Numbered from the stretch's first letter, positions 1 to 7,029 are shown. The stretch is 24,100 nt of DNA from an uncultured Clostridia bacterium (GCA_934183305.1 CAKPSF010000009.1:1-24100); one strand, 5' to 3'. Numbers and translations: made by a program. Notes: generated by a model not told the origin, from the sequence alone.

Positions 1-27
1 TTTATAGATTAATTCTTTATCTTCCAA
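1..27 (-). CDS. 5' end of an unidentified gene, cut by the left edge
   Basis: A TTG codon at 27-25 lies 7 bases after an AAAGGAGG ribosome binding site (minus strand, about 35-42) and opens a frame reading MEDKELIYK to the window edge. The strong Shine-Dalgarno match and the spacing support a real start; TTG starts also occur at dpaB here. Too little is visible to name a product. It lies downstream of the small-RNA locus at 331-456 in the same direction, so that RNA could be its long leader. Confidence 0.5.
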
Positions 28-330
28 GTAAATACCTCCTTTCTTTCTTTTATAAACTAGCTTACATATAATATAACCTAAAAAAATATAAAAAAGATTT
101 AAAATTTTATTAAATTTTTTCATTTTAATGTTTTATTAATTATAAATTAAATATATATTTTTGTATAATGTGCTTCGGTTTCTCCATATACTTTAAAGCC
201 AATTGTTCTATTTTGTTTCAACTACTTTATTTTCCAGCAAATGATATTTGGGATTATACTTTTAAATAAATTTATCTTTTATAAAATATAATTTTCCTTC
301 TATAATTTCCATCTTACTCTTTATATAATA

Positions 331-352
331 AAAAGGGAGTACAAAGACTCCC
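331..352 (-). terminator. Intrinsic terminator of the pseudoknot RNA
   Basis: GGGAGT (minus strand, 352-347) pairs with ACTCCC (340-335) around a 6-base loop and is followed by TTTT at 334-331. A CCCA run in copy 2 of the pseudoknot could alternatively pair with the TGGG at the base of this stem, so an antiterminator arrangement is possible. Confidence 0.8.
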
Positions 353-456
353 AAATTTATTCACCAGTGTATTTTCTCTTTGCCAACTGGGTGGCTGATT
401 AATCGATTGTCTAGGGTATTTTACTCTTTGCCTCCTAGTAGGCAGTATTTATTTAT
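331..456 (-). ncRNA. Candidate small RNA or riboswitch with two tandem H-type pseudoknots
   Basis: Read on the minus strand. Copy 1 has stem 1 TGCCT/AGGCA (444-440 with 433-429); its loop CTAGG (438-434) pairs with CCTAG (415-411). Copy 2 has stem 1 GCCA/TGGC (395-392 with 385-382); its loop CCAGT (390-386) pairs with ACTGG (368-364). Both have a 13-base linker of nearly the same sequence (AAGAGTAAAATAC and AAAGAGAAAATAC), while the paired positions differ but stay complementary. This is covariation inside one molecule. The RNA is bounded by a consensus promoter and an intrinsic terminator, giving a transcript of about 125 nt. I cannot match it to a named family with confidence. It could be an independent sRNA or a tandem aptamer controlling the gene that starts at 27. 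Confidence 0.65.
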
Positions 457-462
457 ATAATA

Positions 463-492
463 ATTATATCGTCTTATTATTTGAATTGTCAA
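463..492 (-). promoter_or_regulatory. Sigma-A-type promoter of the pseudoknot RNA
   Basis: On the minus strand, TTGACA (492-487) and TATAAT (468-463) are separated by 18 bases. Both hexamers match consensus exactly. The predicted start is near 456, just before the first pseudoknot. Confidence 0.8.
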
Positions 493-629
493 CTAGTACA
501 AAAATACCACTTTTATAATAAACTCTTCAATATATATTAACAAATGTATCCTTGTACACATAAAAACAGGTTACATTTAGTTTATATTATCAAAGTTTTG
601 CGCAAATAAGAATAGGAGTAAAATATAAA

Positions 630-790
630 AAATAGAAAAAGCCTCTCTTTTAGCAATATAGCTTATTTTAGGCATTTTTTGAGGTATATAACTATATTAC
701 TTTTAAAATAAAAAGCCTTAAAATCGATTCTCGTGCGTCGTTTTTTAGCCATTTTTCAGCTTTTTTAAAAGATGCCTAAAATTAAGCATT
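630..790. repeat. Cluster of imperfect inverted repeats in a gene-free stretch
   Basis: The arm at 661-680 is the near reverse complement of 767-786; both are built on a TGCCTAAAAT core. A second hairpin, with GCCT/AGGC outer and AGC/GCT inner pairs (about 635-676), is followed on the minus strand by TTTTT and could be a terminator. A degenerate direct motif around CTTAAAATYGATT appears near 711-740 and 853-883. No convincing open frame is seen. It may be decayed mobile DNA or a structured transcript; I cannot decide. Confidence 0.35.
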
Positions 791-973
791 TCTATAAGAT
801 TATACAAATTGACCATTATAATCTAAACATATAACTTGTTAAGTTTCATATAAAAATGTCTTAAAATTGATTTTGGCGCGTTCAAACATATAAAATTATA
901 TTATGAATTAATAATCTAAATTTATATAATATTTATATAAGTAATTATAAAATTTTATAATAATTTTTATTCA

Positions 974-996
974 CGAACATAATTAACAAATGTTCG
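974..996. repeat. Inverted repeat CGAACAT / ATGTTCG with 9-base spacer
   Basis: CGAACAT at 974-980 and ATGTTCG at 990-996 are perfect inverted arms. The arms resemble the half-sites of the Bacillota LexA box, but the spacing is too long for one standard box (GAAC, 4 bases, GTTC). No gene start lies close by. Treat it as an unexplained palindrome, possibly a decayed operator. Confidence 0.35.
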
Positions 997-1021
997 ATTT
1001 TAGAATTATTTATAAAAATTC

Positions 1022-1058
1022 AAAGTTATAAAATTTCAAAATTAAATTTTATAACTTT
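1022..1058. terminator. Perfect 15-bp inverted repeat, possible transcription end
   Basis: AAAGTTATAAAATTT at 1022-1036 is exactly complementary to 1044-1058 around a 7-base loop. It lies about 105 bases beyond the stop codon of the M29 aminopeptidase remnant on the minus strand. It lacks a clean T-run, so the terminator role is tentative. Confidence 0.4.
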
Positions 1059-1068
1059 ATTTATAGTG

Positions 1069-1120
1069 AAATATCTAAAATTTGCCTATTTTCCTACTCC
1101 CTATTGATTTTTAGATATTT
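1069..1120. repeat. Perfect 12-bp inverted repeat with 28-base loop
   Basis: AAATATCTAAAA at 1069-1080 is perfectly complementary to 1109-1120. The pyrimidine-rich loop is 28 bases. It lies directly next to the 15-bp palindrome and downstream of the M29 remnant on the minus strand. Its function is unknown. Confidence 0.4.
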
Positions 1121-1162
1121 ATAAAAAATTCTATATAACCTTTAATTGCTTATTTTCTTTGT

Positions 1163-2160
1163 TTATTTTAAATTTTCAGCGTTTAATTCTTTGAGCTCTT
1201 CTAATATAAATTTTCCATCTTTCATTATTAGTATATCATCAAAATAAATTTCGCCACCACCAAATTCTTTTCTAAGAATTTTAACTATATCCCAATGAAT
1301 TGCTGACCTATTTCCGTTATCACTTTCTTCTAGAGCCATTCCTGGAGTTAAATGAAAACTTCCATTTATTTTTTCATCAAACAATGTATCACACATTGTA
1401 TTATTAACATATGGGTTTAGTCCAAATGCAAATTCTCCAATATATCTAGCTCCATCATCTGTATCAAGAATTTCATGTAGTTCTTTAGAGTTCTCTTTAG
1501 CTGTTGCTTTTACTATTTTTCCATTTATAAAATCAAACCTTATATCTTCAAATATAATATCATTATATTTTGTTTTAGTATTATAAGTAATGTAACCATT
1601 AACACTATTTTTTACTGGACATGTTGCAACTTCACCATCTGGTATATTAAATGTTCCATAATATTTTTCTGCAGGAATTCCATTTATGCTAAATGTTAAG
1701 TCAGTTCCAGGTGCCACAATATGCACTTTGTCAGTTTTATTCATTAATTCTTTTAAAGGTTCCATCGCAATCTTCATTTTATTATAGTCAACATTACAAA
1801 CATTGTAATAAAAATCTTTAAATTCATTTAGTGTCATATTACTTTTTTTGGCAAAATATTCGTTTGGATATCTTAAAATGCACCATTTTGTATGTTTAAC
1901 TCTTTGTTCTAAATGTACCAAAGCAGTATAATATCTGTTATACAAGTCTAATTTTTCTTGAGATACGCCTTTTAAGGAGTTATCTGATGTTGGTGCACTT
2001 ATTCCTATATATGCTTGCATTTTTTTCATTATTTCATAATCTTTTTTTCCATATTCAATTATATCTTCCTTAGTTGCATTTATTAAAAAATTCCTTAAAT
2101 CTTCGTAATTTATTATATTTAGATGTGGCTTTGCGTTTATTATTTTAGCTTGTATATTTA
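1163..2160 (-). pseudogene. M29-family aminopeptidase lacking its N-terminus
   Basis: The 288 residues from the first ATG (2029) match the body and C-terminus of clostridial thermophilic (M29) metallo-aminopeptidases, with typical stretches such as MQAYIGI, VAPGTDLTF, GEFAFGLNP and SAIHWDIV. The family is usually about 370 residues. The same frame continues upstream of 2029 for about 40 more family-like codons (KPHLNI, DLRNFLINATKED) until it meets the stop codon of the MBL hydrolase at 2158-2160. No ATG, GTG or TTG start with a ribosome binding site is seen in that stretch. About 40 N-terminal residues are therefore missing, consistent with a deletion that joined the two genes. Any product from the ATG at 2029 would lack part of the N-terminal domain. 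The C-terminus looks complete. Family membership is confident; loss of function is inferred. Confidence 0.75.
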
Positions 2161-2793
2161 TTGTTTCATTAAAATTATACCTTTTATACCTGGGTGTAAT
2201 AATTTTATAAAGTCTATAGCATCTTGCTCTGTTCCAACTATACCGCCATAATGAATTGGAACTGCTATTTTAGGTTGTATTACATTTATTAATTGTGCTG
2301 CTTCTTTGAAATTCATTGTATATGTTCCTCCAACCGGAACAAAAGCAGCATCGCATTTTACTTTTCTATTTTCTACTGTAACGTCTGTATCTCCTGCAAT
2401 ATAATATCTAAAACCTTTTAGTGTAATAATATAACCAACCCAATCATTTTCTTTTGGATGAAAAGTTTTGTTTGTGTTATAAGCTGGTATTGTTACAAAT
2501 TTAATTCCTTGCACTATATATTCTTTGTTTGGCTTTACAGTAACAATTGTATTTTTATTAATTCCTTTTCTTAATAATTTTGTTAACAGCTCTTCTGGTA
2601 TTACTATAATTGTATTTTTATTTATTACTTTATCTATATCTTCTTCTGAATAATGATCATAATGGTCATGTGTTATAAAAATAATATCTGCATCATTATA
2701 ATTTTTATCTATTTTAAATGGATCTATATAAATTATTTTTTCTTCATTAATTCTTATACTACTATGATATAAAACTTCTATATTATCTAACAT
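2158..2793 (-). CDS. MBL-fold metallo-hydrolase
   Basis: This 211-residue protein has the metallo-beta-lactamase signature HDHYDH at residues 42-47 (metal ligands H42, H44, D46, H47), a second ligand block AGDTD (D135) and H181 in VPIHYGG. That set of ligands predicts a two-metal hydrolase of the small cytosolic type common in clostridia. The substrate cannot be read from sequence. The length is normal for the family and the C-terminus ILMKQ looks complete. The start at 2793 follows AGGAGG with good spacing. Its stop codon overlaps the frame of the truncated M29 gene, so the deletion junction lies exactly at its 3' end. Confidence 0.88.
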   Translation of the reverse strand: MLDNIEVLYHSSIRINEEKIIYIDPFKIDKNYNDADIIFITHDHYDHYSEEDIDKVINKNTIIVIPEELLTKLLRKGINKNTIVTVKPNKEYIVQGIKFVTIPAYNTNKTFHPKENDWVGYIITLKGFRYYIAGDTDVTVENRKVKCDAAFVPVGGTYTMNFKEAAQLINVIQPKIAVPIHYGGIVGTEQDAIDFIKLLHPGIKGIILMKQ

Positions 2794-2843
2794 TTATAAC
2801 CTCCTATGAATTTCAAATTTTTTGTGTTTCTACTCTTCAAAAC

Positions 2844-2872
2844 ATAATATCATACCTTTAATCTTTTAACAA
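2844..2872 (-). promoter_or_regulatory. Promoter of the MBL hydrolase gene
   Basis: TTGTTA (2872-2867) and TATTAT (2849-2844) on the minus strand are 17 bases apart, about 50 bases before the start codon. Confidence 0.5.
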
Positions 2873-2939
2873 TAAAATATTAAATAATATTGAATAATTT
2901 ACAATATTATTTTTATAAATGGAATTTCTAGAAAAAGTA

Positions 2940-2948
2940 TGTTATACT
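2940..2948 (+). promoter_or_regulatory. Extended -10 promoter of the tyrosine recombinase gene
   Basis: TGTTATACT gives a TGn extension followed by the -10 hexamer TATACT (2943-2948). The -35 region is poor. The predicted start lies about 40 bases before the ATG at 2994. Confidence 0.5.
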
Positions 2949-2993
2949 AATTAGAGAAATTTTAATGTATTTAAAATTACTATTGGAGGAAAA

Positions 2994-3974
2994 ATGATAG
3001 ATAGAAGTTTGAACCCAGATTATTTAAATTCTTTTTTAGATTATTCTGTTACAATATTAAATAAATCACCTAATTCAATAAAAGAATATAATTATGATTT
3101 AGTTATGTTCCTTAGATTTATTAAATTACGCTTTAAATTGACAAATGAGACAGATTTTTCTGCTATAACAATATTAGATATACCTATATCTGAAATAAAG
3201 AAGATTAAGCTTGATGATATTCATGCTTTTTTATCATATTTAACAACAGAGCATCATAGTAAGGCTGCTACAAGAGCAAGAAAAGTCTCAACTATACGAA
3301 TATTTTTTAAATATTTATCTCAAAAAGCTGGTTTAATAGATATAAACCCTGCTCAAAATCTAGAAACACCTAAACAGGAAAAAAGAATGCCTAAATATCT
3401 ATCTTTAGATGAAAGTAAGAAACTTCTAGCTATAACTTCAAATGAAGAAGATAATAGAAATGCCAAACGTGATTATGCAATAATAACTATATTTTTAAAT
3501 TGTGGCATTCGTTTATCTGAGTTAGTTGGAATTAATATTAAAGATATCGATTTTAGTGAAAATAAATTGACTGTTATCGGAAAAGGTAATAAAGAACGTA
3601 CAATATATTTAAATAAAGCTTGTGTAAATGCAATTAATGATTATATTCATAATTCTAGGCCTAAAGAAGGTATTAAATACGATTCAAAAGATGCTTTATT
3701 TTTAAGTGAACGTAAAGAAAGAATTAGTAATAGAACTGTGCAAAGCGTTGTTAAAAAAGAATTACAAAAAGCAGGATTAGACGTAAATAAATACTCTGTA
3801 CATAAATTAAGGCATACGGCAGCAACTTTAATGTATCAATATGGAGGTGTTGATATTAGAGCTTTACAAGAATTATTGGGACATGAAAGTATTTCTACAA
3901 CAGAAATATATACTCATGTTGAAAATTCTCAGGTTAGAAATGCTATTGAAAGTAATCCTTTAGCAAACATATAA
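2994..3974 (+). CDS. xerC: Xer-type tyrosine recombinase
   Basis: This 326-residue site-specific recombinase has all catalytic residues of the family: R173 (CGIRLSEL), K197 (GKGNKERT), H270 and R273 (HKLRH), H297 (LLGHESI) and the nucleophile Y306 (EIYTH). Residues 8-115 form the SAM-like N-terminal DNA-binding domain; the rest is catalytic. It is about 25 residues longer than textbook XerC/XerD, the extra length lying in the N-terminal domain near residues 45-70. It starts at an ATG after GGAGG. Its neighbours are housekeeping and SOS genes rather than phage genes, which favours a chromosomal Xer resolving chromosome dimers over a mobile integrase. I cannot separate XerC from XerD with certainty. 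Confidence 0.85.
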   Translation: MIDRSLNPDYLNSFLDYSVTILNKSPNSIKEYNYDLVMFLRFIKLRFKLTNETDFSAITILDIPISEIKKIKLDDIHAFLSYLTTEHHSKAATRARKVSTIRIFFKYLSQKAGLIDINPAQNLETPKQEKRMPKYLSLDESKKLLAITSNEEDNRNAKRDYAIITIFLNCGIRLSELVGINIKDIDFSENKLTVIGKGNKERTIYLNKACVNAINDYIHNSRPKEGIKYDSKDALFLSERKERISNRTVQSVVKKELQKAGLDVNKYSVHKLRHTAATLMYQYGGVDIRALQELLGHESISTTEIYTHVENSQVRNAIESNPLANI

Positions 3975-3993
3975 AAAAGTAATTAATGAAATT

Positions 3994-4020
3994 TTAAGGG
4001 CAGTTTTTACTTGCCCTTAA
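3994..4020. terminator. Shared terminator hairpin between convergent genes
   Basis: TTAAGGGCA (3994-4002) pairs with TGCCCTTAA (4012-4020) around a 9-base loop. It follows the recombinase stop and overlaps the stop codon of the convergent LysM gene. T-runs are weak on both sides. Confidence 0.6.
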
Positions 4021-4316
4021 ATAGTAGGAATATTTATTTGCTCACCTATTTTCAAATTACTACTTGATAGTTTATTTAAATCTTGAATTTCATATACTAT
4101 ATCTCTAATATCCTTATCCACAAAATATTCATTGTTGTCTTTTTCAAATTTAGCAATACTCCATAATGTATCTCCTGATTGAATTGAAATTTTCTTGTAG
4201 TTTACATTATTATGAGATAAACTTATATTGCTTAATATTAAAATTAATATTATTATTAAAAATATTGTAATTATAGAACTTCTTAAAAATTTTTTTATAT
4301 TTATTTTTCTTTTCAT
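4017..4316 (-). CDS. yneA: YneA-like LysM cell-division suppressor (SOS gene)
   Basis: This 99-residue protein has a short basic N-terminus (MKRKINIKK), one membrane segment at about residues 13-33, and a single LysM domain at about 42-98 (SGDTLWSIA near the start, GEQINIP at the end). That size and order match YneA, the SOS-induced inhibitor of cell division known from Bacillus, which is membrane-anchored and acts outside at the septum. I chose the ATG at 4316 because GAGGAG sits just upstream; an earlier in-frame ATG at 4346 has no such site. The promoter contains a LexA-type box, which supports the assignment. No lexA gene is in the window. Assignment rests on architecture plus operator, since sequence identity in this family is low. 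Confidence 0.72.
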   Translation of the reverse strand: MKRKINIKKFLRSSIITIFLIIILILILSNISLSHNNVNYKKISIQSGDTLWSIAKFEKDNNEYFVDKDIRDIVYEIQDLNKLSSSNLKIGEQINIPTI

Positions 4317-4371
4317 TTTAAACTCCTCTTTTAAAGTATTTTGCAAATATCTGTTCGTTTGTTATGATTTA

Positions 4372-4400
4372 ATTTTATACGAACATAAGTTCTTTGTCAA
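4372..4400 (-). promoter_or_regulatory. Promoter with LexA (SOS) box between -35 and -10
   Basis: On the minus strand, TTGACA (4400-4395) and TAAAAT (4377-4372) are 17 bases apart. The spacer holds AGAACTTATGTTCG (4393-4380), with perfect GAAC and GTTC arms 4 bases apart as in the Bacillota LexA box. LexA bound here would block RNA polymerase. The start codon at 4316 is about 55 bases downstream of the -10. Confidence 0.78.
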
Positions 4401-4439
4401 TACTTTTTTTAAAAAAAGAGAAAAAATGTTTGTTTTTTA

Positions 4440-5504
4440 TTATTTTATTTTTTCATTTTTAATTTTTAATGTATCTCCAGCATATATTAAATTTGGATTC
4501 TTTATATGATTTAATTTTACAAGCTCATTAACTGTTGTATTATACCTTTTAGCAATTTGTGACAATGTATCCCCTCTTTTTATTGTGTATAAAATATGAT
4601 TGGTTTCACCTTTTTCATCTTGTGTTGCATATGGAATTTTTAGTATTTGACCTGTATAAATCAAATTTTTATTTTTTATATTATTAAACTCCACAATTAG
4701 ATTAACGGTAGTTTTATATTTTATAGCCAATTTACTTAATGTATCTCCCCTTTTTACTCTTATTGTTCTTGTTTTTTCTACATTATTTCTATGAGAAGTT
4801 TCTCTAATTGGACTTTCATCATTCAAAAAGATATCAGATGTATAATAATCTTTATCTACAAAATCTCTTATTCCATCTATTCTCCCTTTGTCTGTATATT
4901 GAAAACCAATCCATGTATTCCATTTATCATTGTTATTTGGTTTATTAACATCATATTCTGCAATCCATACTGGATATTTTTTTGCTAATTCTTCACTAAA
5001 TATTCTTTTGGCATTATATGTATCACTATATATTACAACCTCTTTACCTGTTTTTTGTTCAACTCTTTCTAAAAAAGCTAATGATATTTCATTTATTTCA
5101 TTTTTATTTAATCTACCAAAAGATTCAAAATCCATTGCTAATTTACAATTTATTTTCTTATTGCTTATAACTGAACAGAAAAAATCTGCTTCATCTCTTG
5201 CTTCGTCTACGTTTCTTGCTGTTAAAAAATGATAAACTCCTATTTTTAGCCCAACACTTTCAGCATTTTCATAGTTTCTTATAAAATATGGATCAATATA
5301 ATCATTGCCTTGACTTGCTTTTATGTAGATAATTTCAATCCCATTATTTTTAACTTTGGTAAAATTAATATTTTCTTGCCACTGACTTACATCTATGCCT
5401 TTATATATATTGTCATTAGACGGCTCAAAAGCTAAACAATAGCTTAAAAATGGAAATAATGATATTAAAGTCAATACGCAAAATAATAATGTTAATTTCC
5501 TCAT
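4440..5504 (-). CDS. Secreted GH25 lysozyme with two LysM repeats
   Basis: This 354-residue protein has an N-terminal signal peptide (about residues 1-25, hydrophobic core LLFCVLTLISLFPFL). A GH25 muramidase domain follows (about 33-230) with GIDVSQWQ (D38) and the catalytic pair D125/E127 in AMDFESF. Two C-terminal LysM modules, about 246-292 and 303-350, each contain RGDTLS. GH25 enzymes cut the N-acetylmuramic acid to N-acetylglucosamine bond, and LysM modules bind peptidoglycan, so this is a wall-lytic enzyme acting outside the membrane. Start chosen after AAAGGAG. It lies upstream of the YneA-like gene on the same strand but that gene has its own promoter. It could serve wall turnover, spore release or lysis; no phage genes are nearby. 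Confidence 0.92.
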   Translation of the reverse strand: MRKLTLLFCVLTLISLFPFLSYCLAFEPSNDNIYKGIDVSQWQENINFTKVKNNGIEIIYIKASQGNDYIDPYFIRNYENAESVGLKIGVYHFLTARNVDEARDEADFFCSVISNKKINCKLAMDFESFGRLNKNEINEISLAFLERVEQKTGKEVVIYSDTYNAKRIFSEELAKKYPVWIAEYDVNKPNNNDKWNTWIGFQYTDKGRIDGIRDFVDKDYYTSDIFLNDESPIRETSHRNNVEKTRTIRVKRGDTLSKLAIKYKTTVNLIVEFNNIKNKNLIYTGQILKIPYATQDEKGETNHILYTIKRGDTLSQIAKRYNTTVNELVKLNHIKNPNLIYAGDTLKIKNEKIK

Positions 5505-5528
5505 ATTTTCTCCTTTCTATTATACATT

Positions 5529-5580
5529 ATTATATTAAAAATATGGCTAACTTGACAATATATAAATTTTTTTATATAAT
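5529..5580. promoter_or_regulatory. Back-to-back promoters with overlapping -35 boxes
   Basis: Plus strand, for the gene at 5602: TTGACA (5552-5557), 17 bases, TATAAT (5575-5580), a full consensus promoter. Minus strand, for the lysozyme: TTGTCA (5558-5553), 18 bases, TATAAT (5534-5529). The two -35 boxes share five base pairs, so polymerase should occupy only one promoter at a time. Confidence 0.75.
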
Positions 5581-5601
5581 AGAAGTCTAGGGGGTAGTTT
5601 T

Positions 5602-6280
5602 ATGAAAAATAATATTGAATTGGTAAAAAGTAAAATCCTAGCCACTGTTAAAAAATTAATAAAATACAATGACATAGGTTTTGTTTTTAATCGCCTTGAA
5701 GATCTTGTAATAACACCTATTCCATTTAGAAAAGGAAATGAAAATACTGAAGAATATGAAAATAATAAACAATATGCAGTAGAATCAATTTCTATTGCTG
5801 AAAGAACTCTTGATGAATTATCAGATGAGCTTTCTAAAAGGACTTCAACATTTGAAGCTATTAGAGAAACTAATCCAGACTTTTGTTTAAATATGCAATC
5901 AAAAATTTCTGAGGATGAATATTTAGACTATAAATTTTTATTGAAAGAATGTATCAATTCTCTTTCATCGCTTATAATCTCAGGAAATCATAAAAATCAT
6001 AGAAGATTTACTTCAAGTCGGAAATTTAAAATTAGATAAAGAAGACCTAGTAAGTGATATAATAGATTCAACAGATAGTCTTGAATTATCACACATTGAA
6101 GATATGTTTGTTTTATCTGAATTAGAAGGTTTAGACTATTCTAGTATTACGCTATCTCTTCAAGAAGATATAGATAAGATAAAAAGAGATATAAGTAAAA
6201 GATCAGAAAGTTATGAGCTTTATAGAAAACTTTCAATGAAAAGTGCTTATGAATATGAAGATGATGGTATAATAATATAA
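5602..6280 (+). pseudogene. Unknown protein gene interrupted by a +1 frameshift
   Basis: The frame from the ATG at 5602 stops at 6037-6039 after 145 codons. From about 5984 the +1 frame carries on (EIIKIIEDLL onward) to a stop at 6278-6280. Removing one G from the GG at 5983-5984 restores a continuous protein of about 225 residues. The two halves belong together: DELSDELSKRTSTFEAIRE in the first resembles DKIKRDISKRSESYELYRK in the second, so the protein appears to be an internal duplication, helical and charged. I do not recognise the family. It has a perfect promoter, GGGGG-type ribosome binding site and a terminator, so the break looks recent, or is a sequencing error or a programmed shift. 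Confidence 0.65.
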
Positions 6281-6281
6281 T

Positions 6282-6322
6282 AAAAAATGCAAAGGGACTT
6301 AAAAACTCCTTTGCATTTTTTT
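6282..6322 (+). terminator. Strong intrinsic terminator after the frameshifted gene
   Basis: AAAAAATGCAAAGG (6282-6295) pairs with CCTTTGCATTTTTT (6308-6321), ending in a T-run. It would work in both directions. Confidence 0.85.
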
Positions 6323-6356
6323 ATTAAGTGGAAGTATATAGCTTTGTTTTATTAGT

Positions 6357-6384
6357 AACCAATTTTACATAAAAACATAAAATA
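6357..6384 (+). promoter_or_regulatory. Sigma-K/E-like sporulation promoter of dpaB
   Basis: CATAAAATA at 6376-6384 fits the mother-cell sigma -10 pattern CATAnnnTA. AACC at 6357-6360 fits the sigma-K -35 pattern (mACm), with 15 bases between. No good TTGACA/TATAAT pair is seen before dpaB. DPA synthesis genes are under sigma-K in studied spore formers, which agrees. Confidence 0.5.
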
Positions 6385-6422
6385 TAAAGAAGTATTATTA
6401 ATATAAAAGGAGGGAAAATTCT

Positions 6423-7001
6423 TTGAAATTAAAAGATAAAAACATAGGTTTTTGCTTAACAGGTTCCTTTTGTACATTTAAGAATACTATATTACAAATG
6501 AAAGAACTAGTAAAGGAAGAAGCTAATATACTGCCAATAATGTCGTACAATGCTTACAAGCTTAATTCAAAGTTTGGTAAAGCAAAAGAATTTATTGAAC
6601 AAATCGAGGAATTAACCAACAATAAAATCATTCATACAATTGAAGGCGCTGAACCTATTGGCCCAAAACATCTAACAGATATAATGATAATCGCTCCATG
6701 TACAGGAAATACAATGGCAAAATTAAGTAATGGTATAGTAGATACTCCAGTACTTATGGCTGCAAAATCTCATTTGAGAAATGGCAATCCACTAATTATA
6801 GCTCCTTCTACAAATGATGGATTATCAAATAGTGCAGAAAACATTGGAAAACTACTTAATAGAAAAAATATTTATTTTGTCCCATTTAGGCAAGATAATC
6901 CTATTACTAAACCTCGCTCTATAGTATTTGATACAACTTATATTAAAAAAACTCTTGAATATGCTTTAGATAGTGAACAAATTCAACCTATATTATTATG
7001 A
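6423..7001 (+). CDS. dpaB: Dipicolinate synthase subunit B (flavoprotein-like)
   Basis: The 192-residue product matches subunit B of dipicolinate synthase (SpoVFB). It has a Rossmann/flavoprotein fold opening with KNIGFCLTGSFCTF, then MIIAPCTGNTMAKLSNGI and PLIIAPSTNDGLS, and a near-normal length. With subunit A it converts a lysine-pathway intermediate to dipicolinic acid in the mother cell during sporulation; DPA fills the spore core with calcium. The start is TTG at 6423, chosen because AAGGAGGG lies 8 bases upstream and the family N-terminus begins there. Subunit A, normally the upstream neighbour, is not in the window, so this copy is an orphan here. It is strong evidence that the organism forms spores. 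Confidence 0.92.
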   Translation: MKLKDKNIGFCLTGSFCTFKNTILQMKELVKEEANILPIMSYNAYKLNSKFGKAKEFIEQIEELTNNKIIHTIEGAEPIGPKHLTDIMIIAPCTGNTMAKLSNGIVDTPVLMAAKSHLRNGNPLIIAPSTNDGLSNSAENIGKLLNRKNIYFVPFRQDNPITKPRSIVFDTTYIKKTLEYALDSEQIQPILL

Positions 7002-7029
7002 ATATAATGATACTTATAAAGAATAATAA

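Noticed and set aside
181..260. Possible coding remnant on the minus strand with readable fragments in two frames
   Set aside because: Too short, with no family match I can defend, no start signal and stops in each frame.
2994..3974. Tyrosine recombinase as the integrase of an integrated phage or island
   Set aside because: No phage genes, tRNA, or flanking att-like direct repeats are seen, and the protein looks like a chromosomal Xer recombinase.
4316..4346. Earlier in-frame ATG for the YneA-like protein
   Set aside because: It lacks a ribosome binding site and would add ten residues before the typical basic N-terminus.
4403..4418. CTTTTTTTAAAAAAAG palindrome after the lysozyme gene
   Set aside because: A low-complexity A/T run with no stable GC-containing stem; not a convincing terminator.
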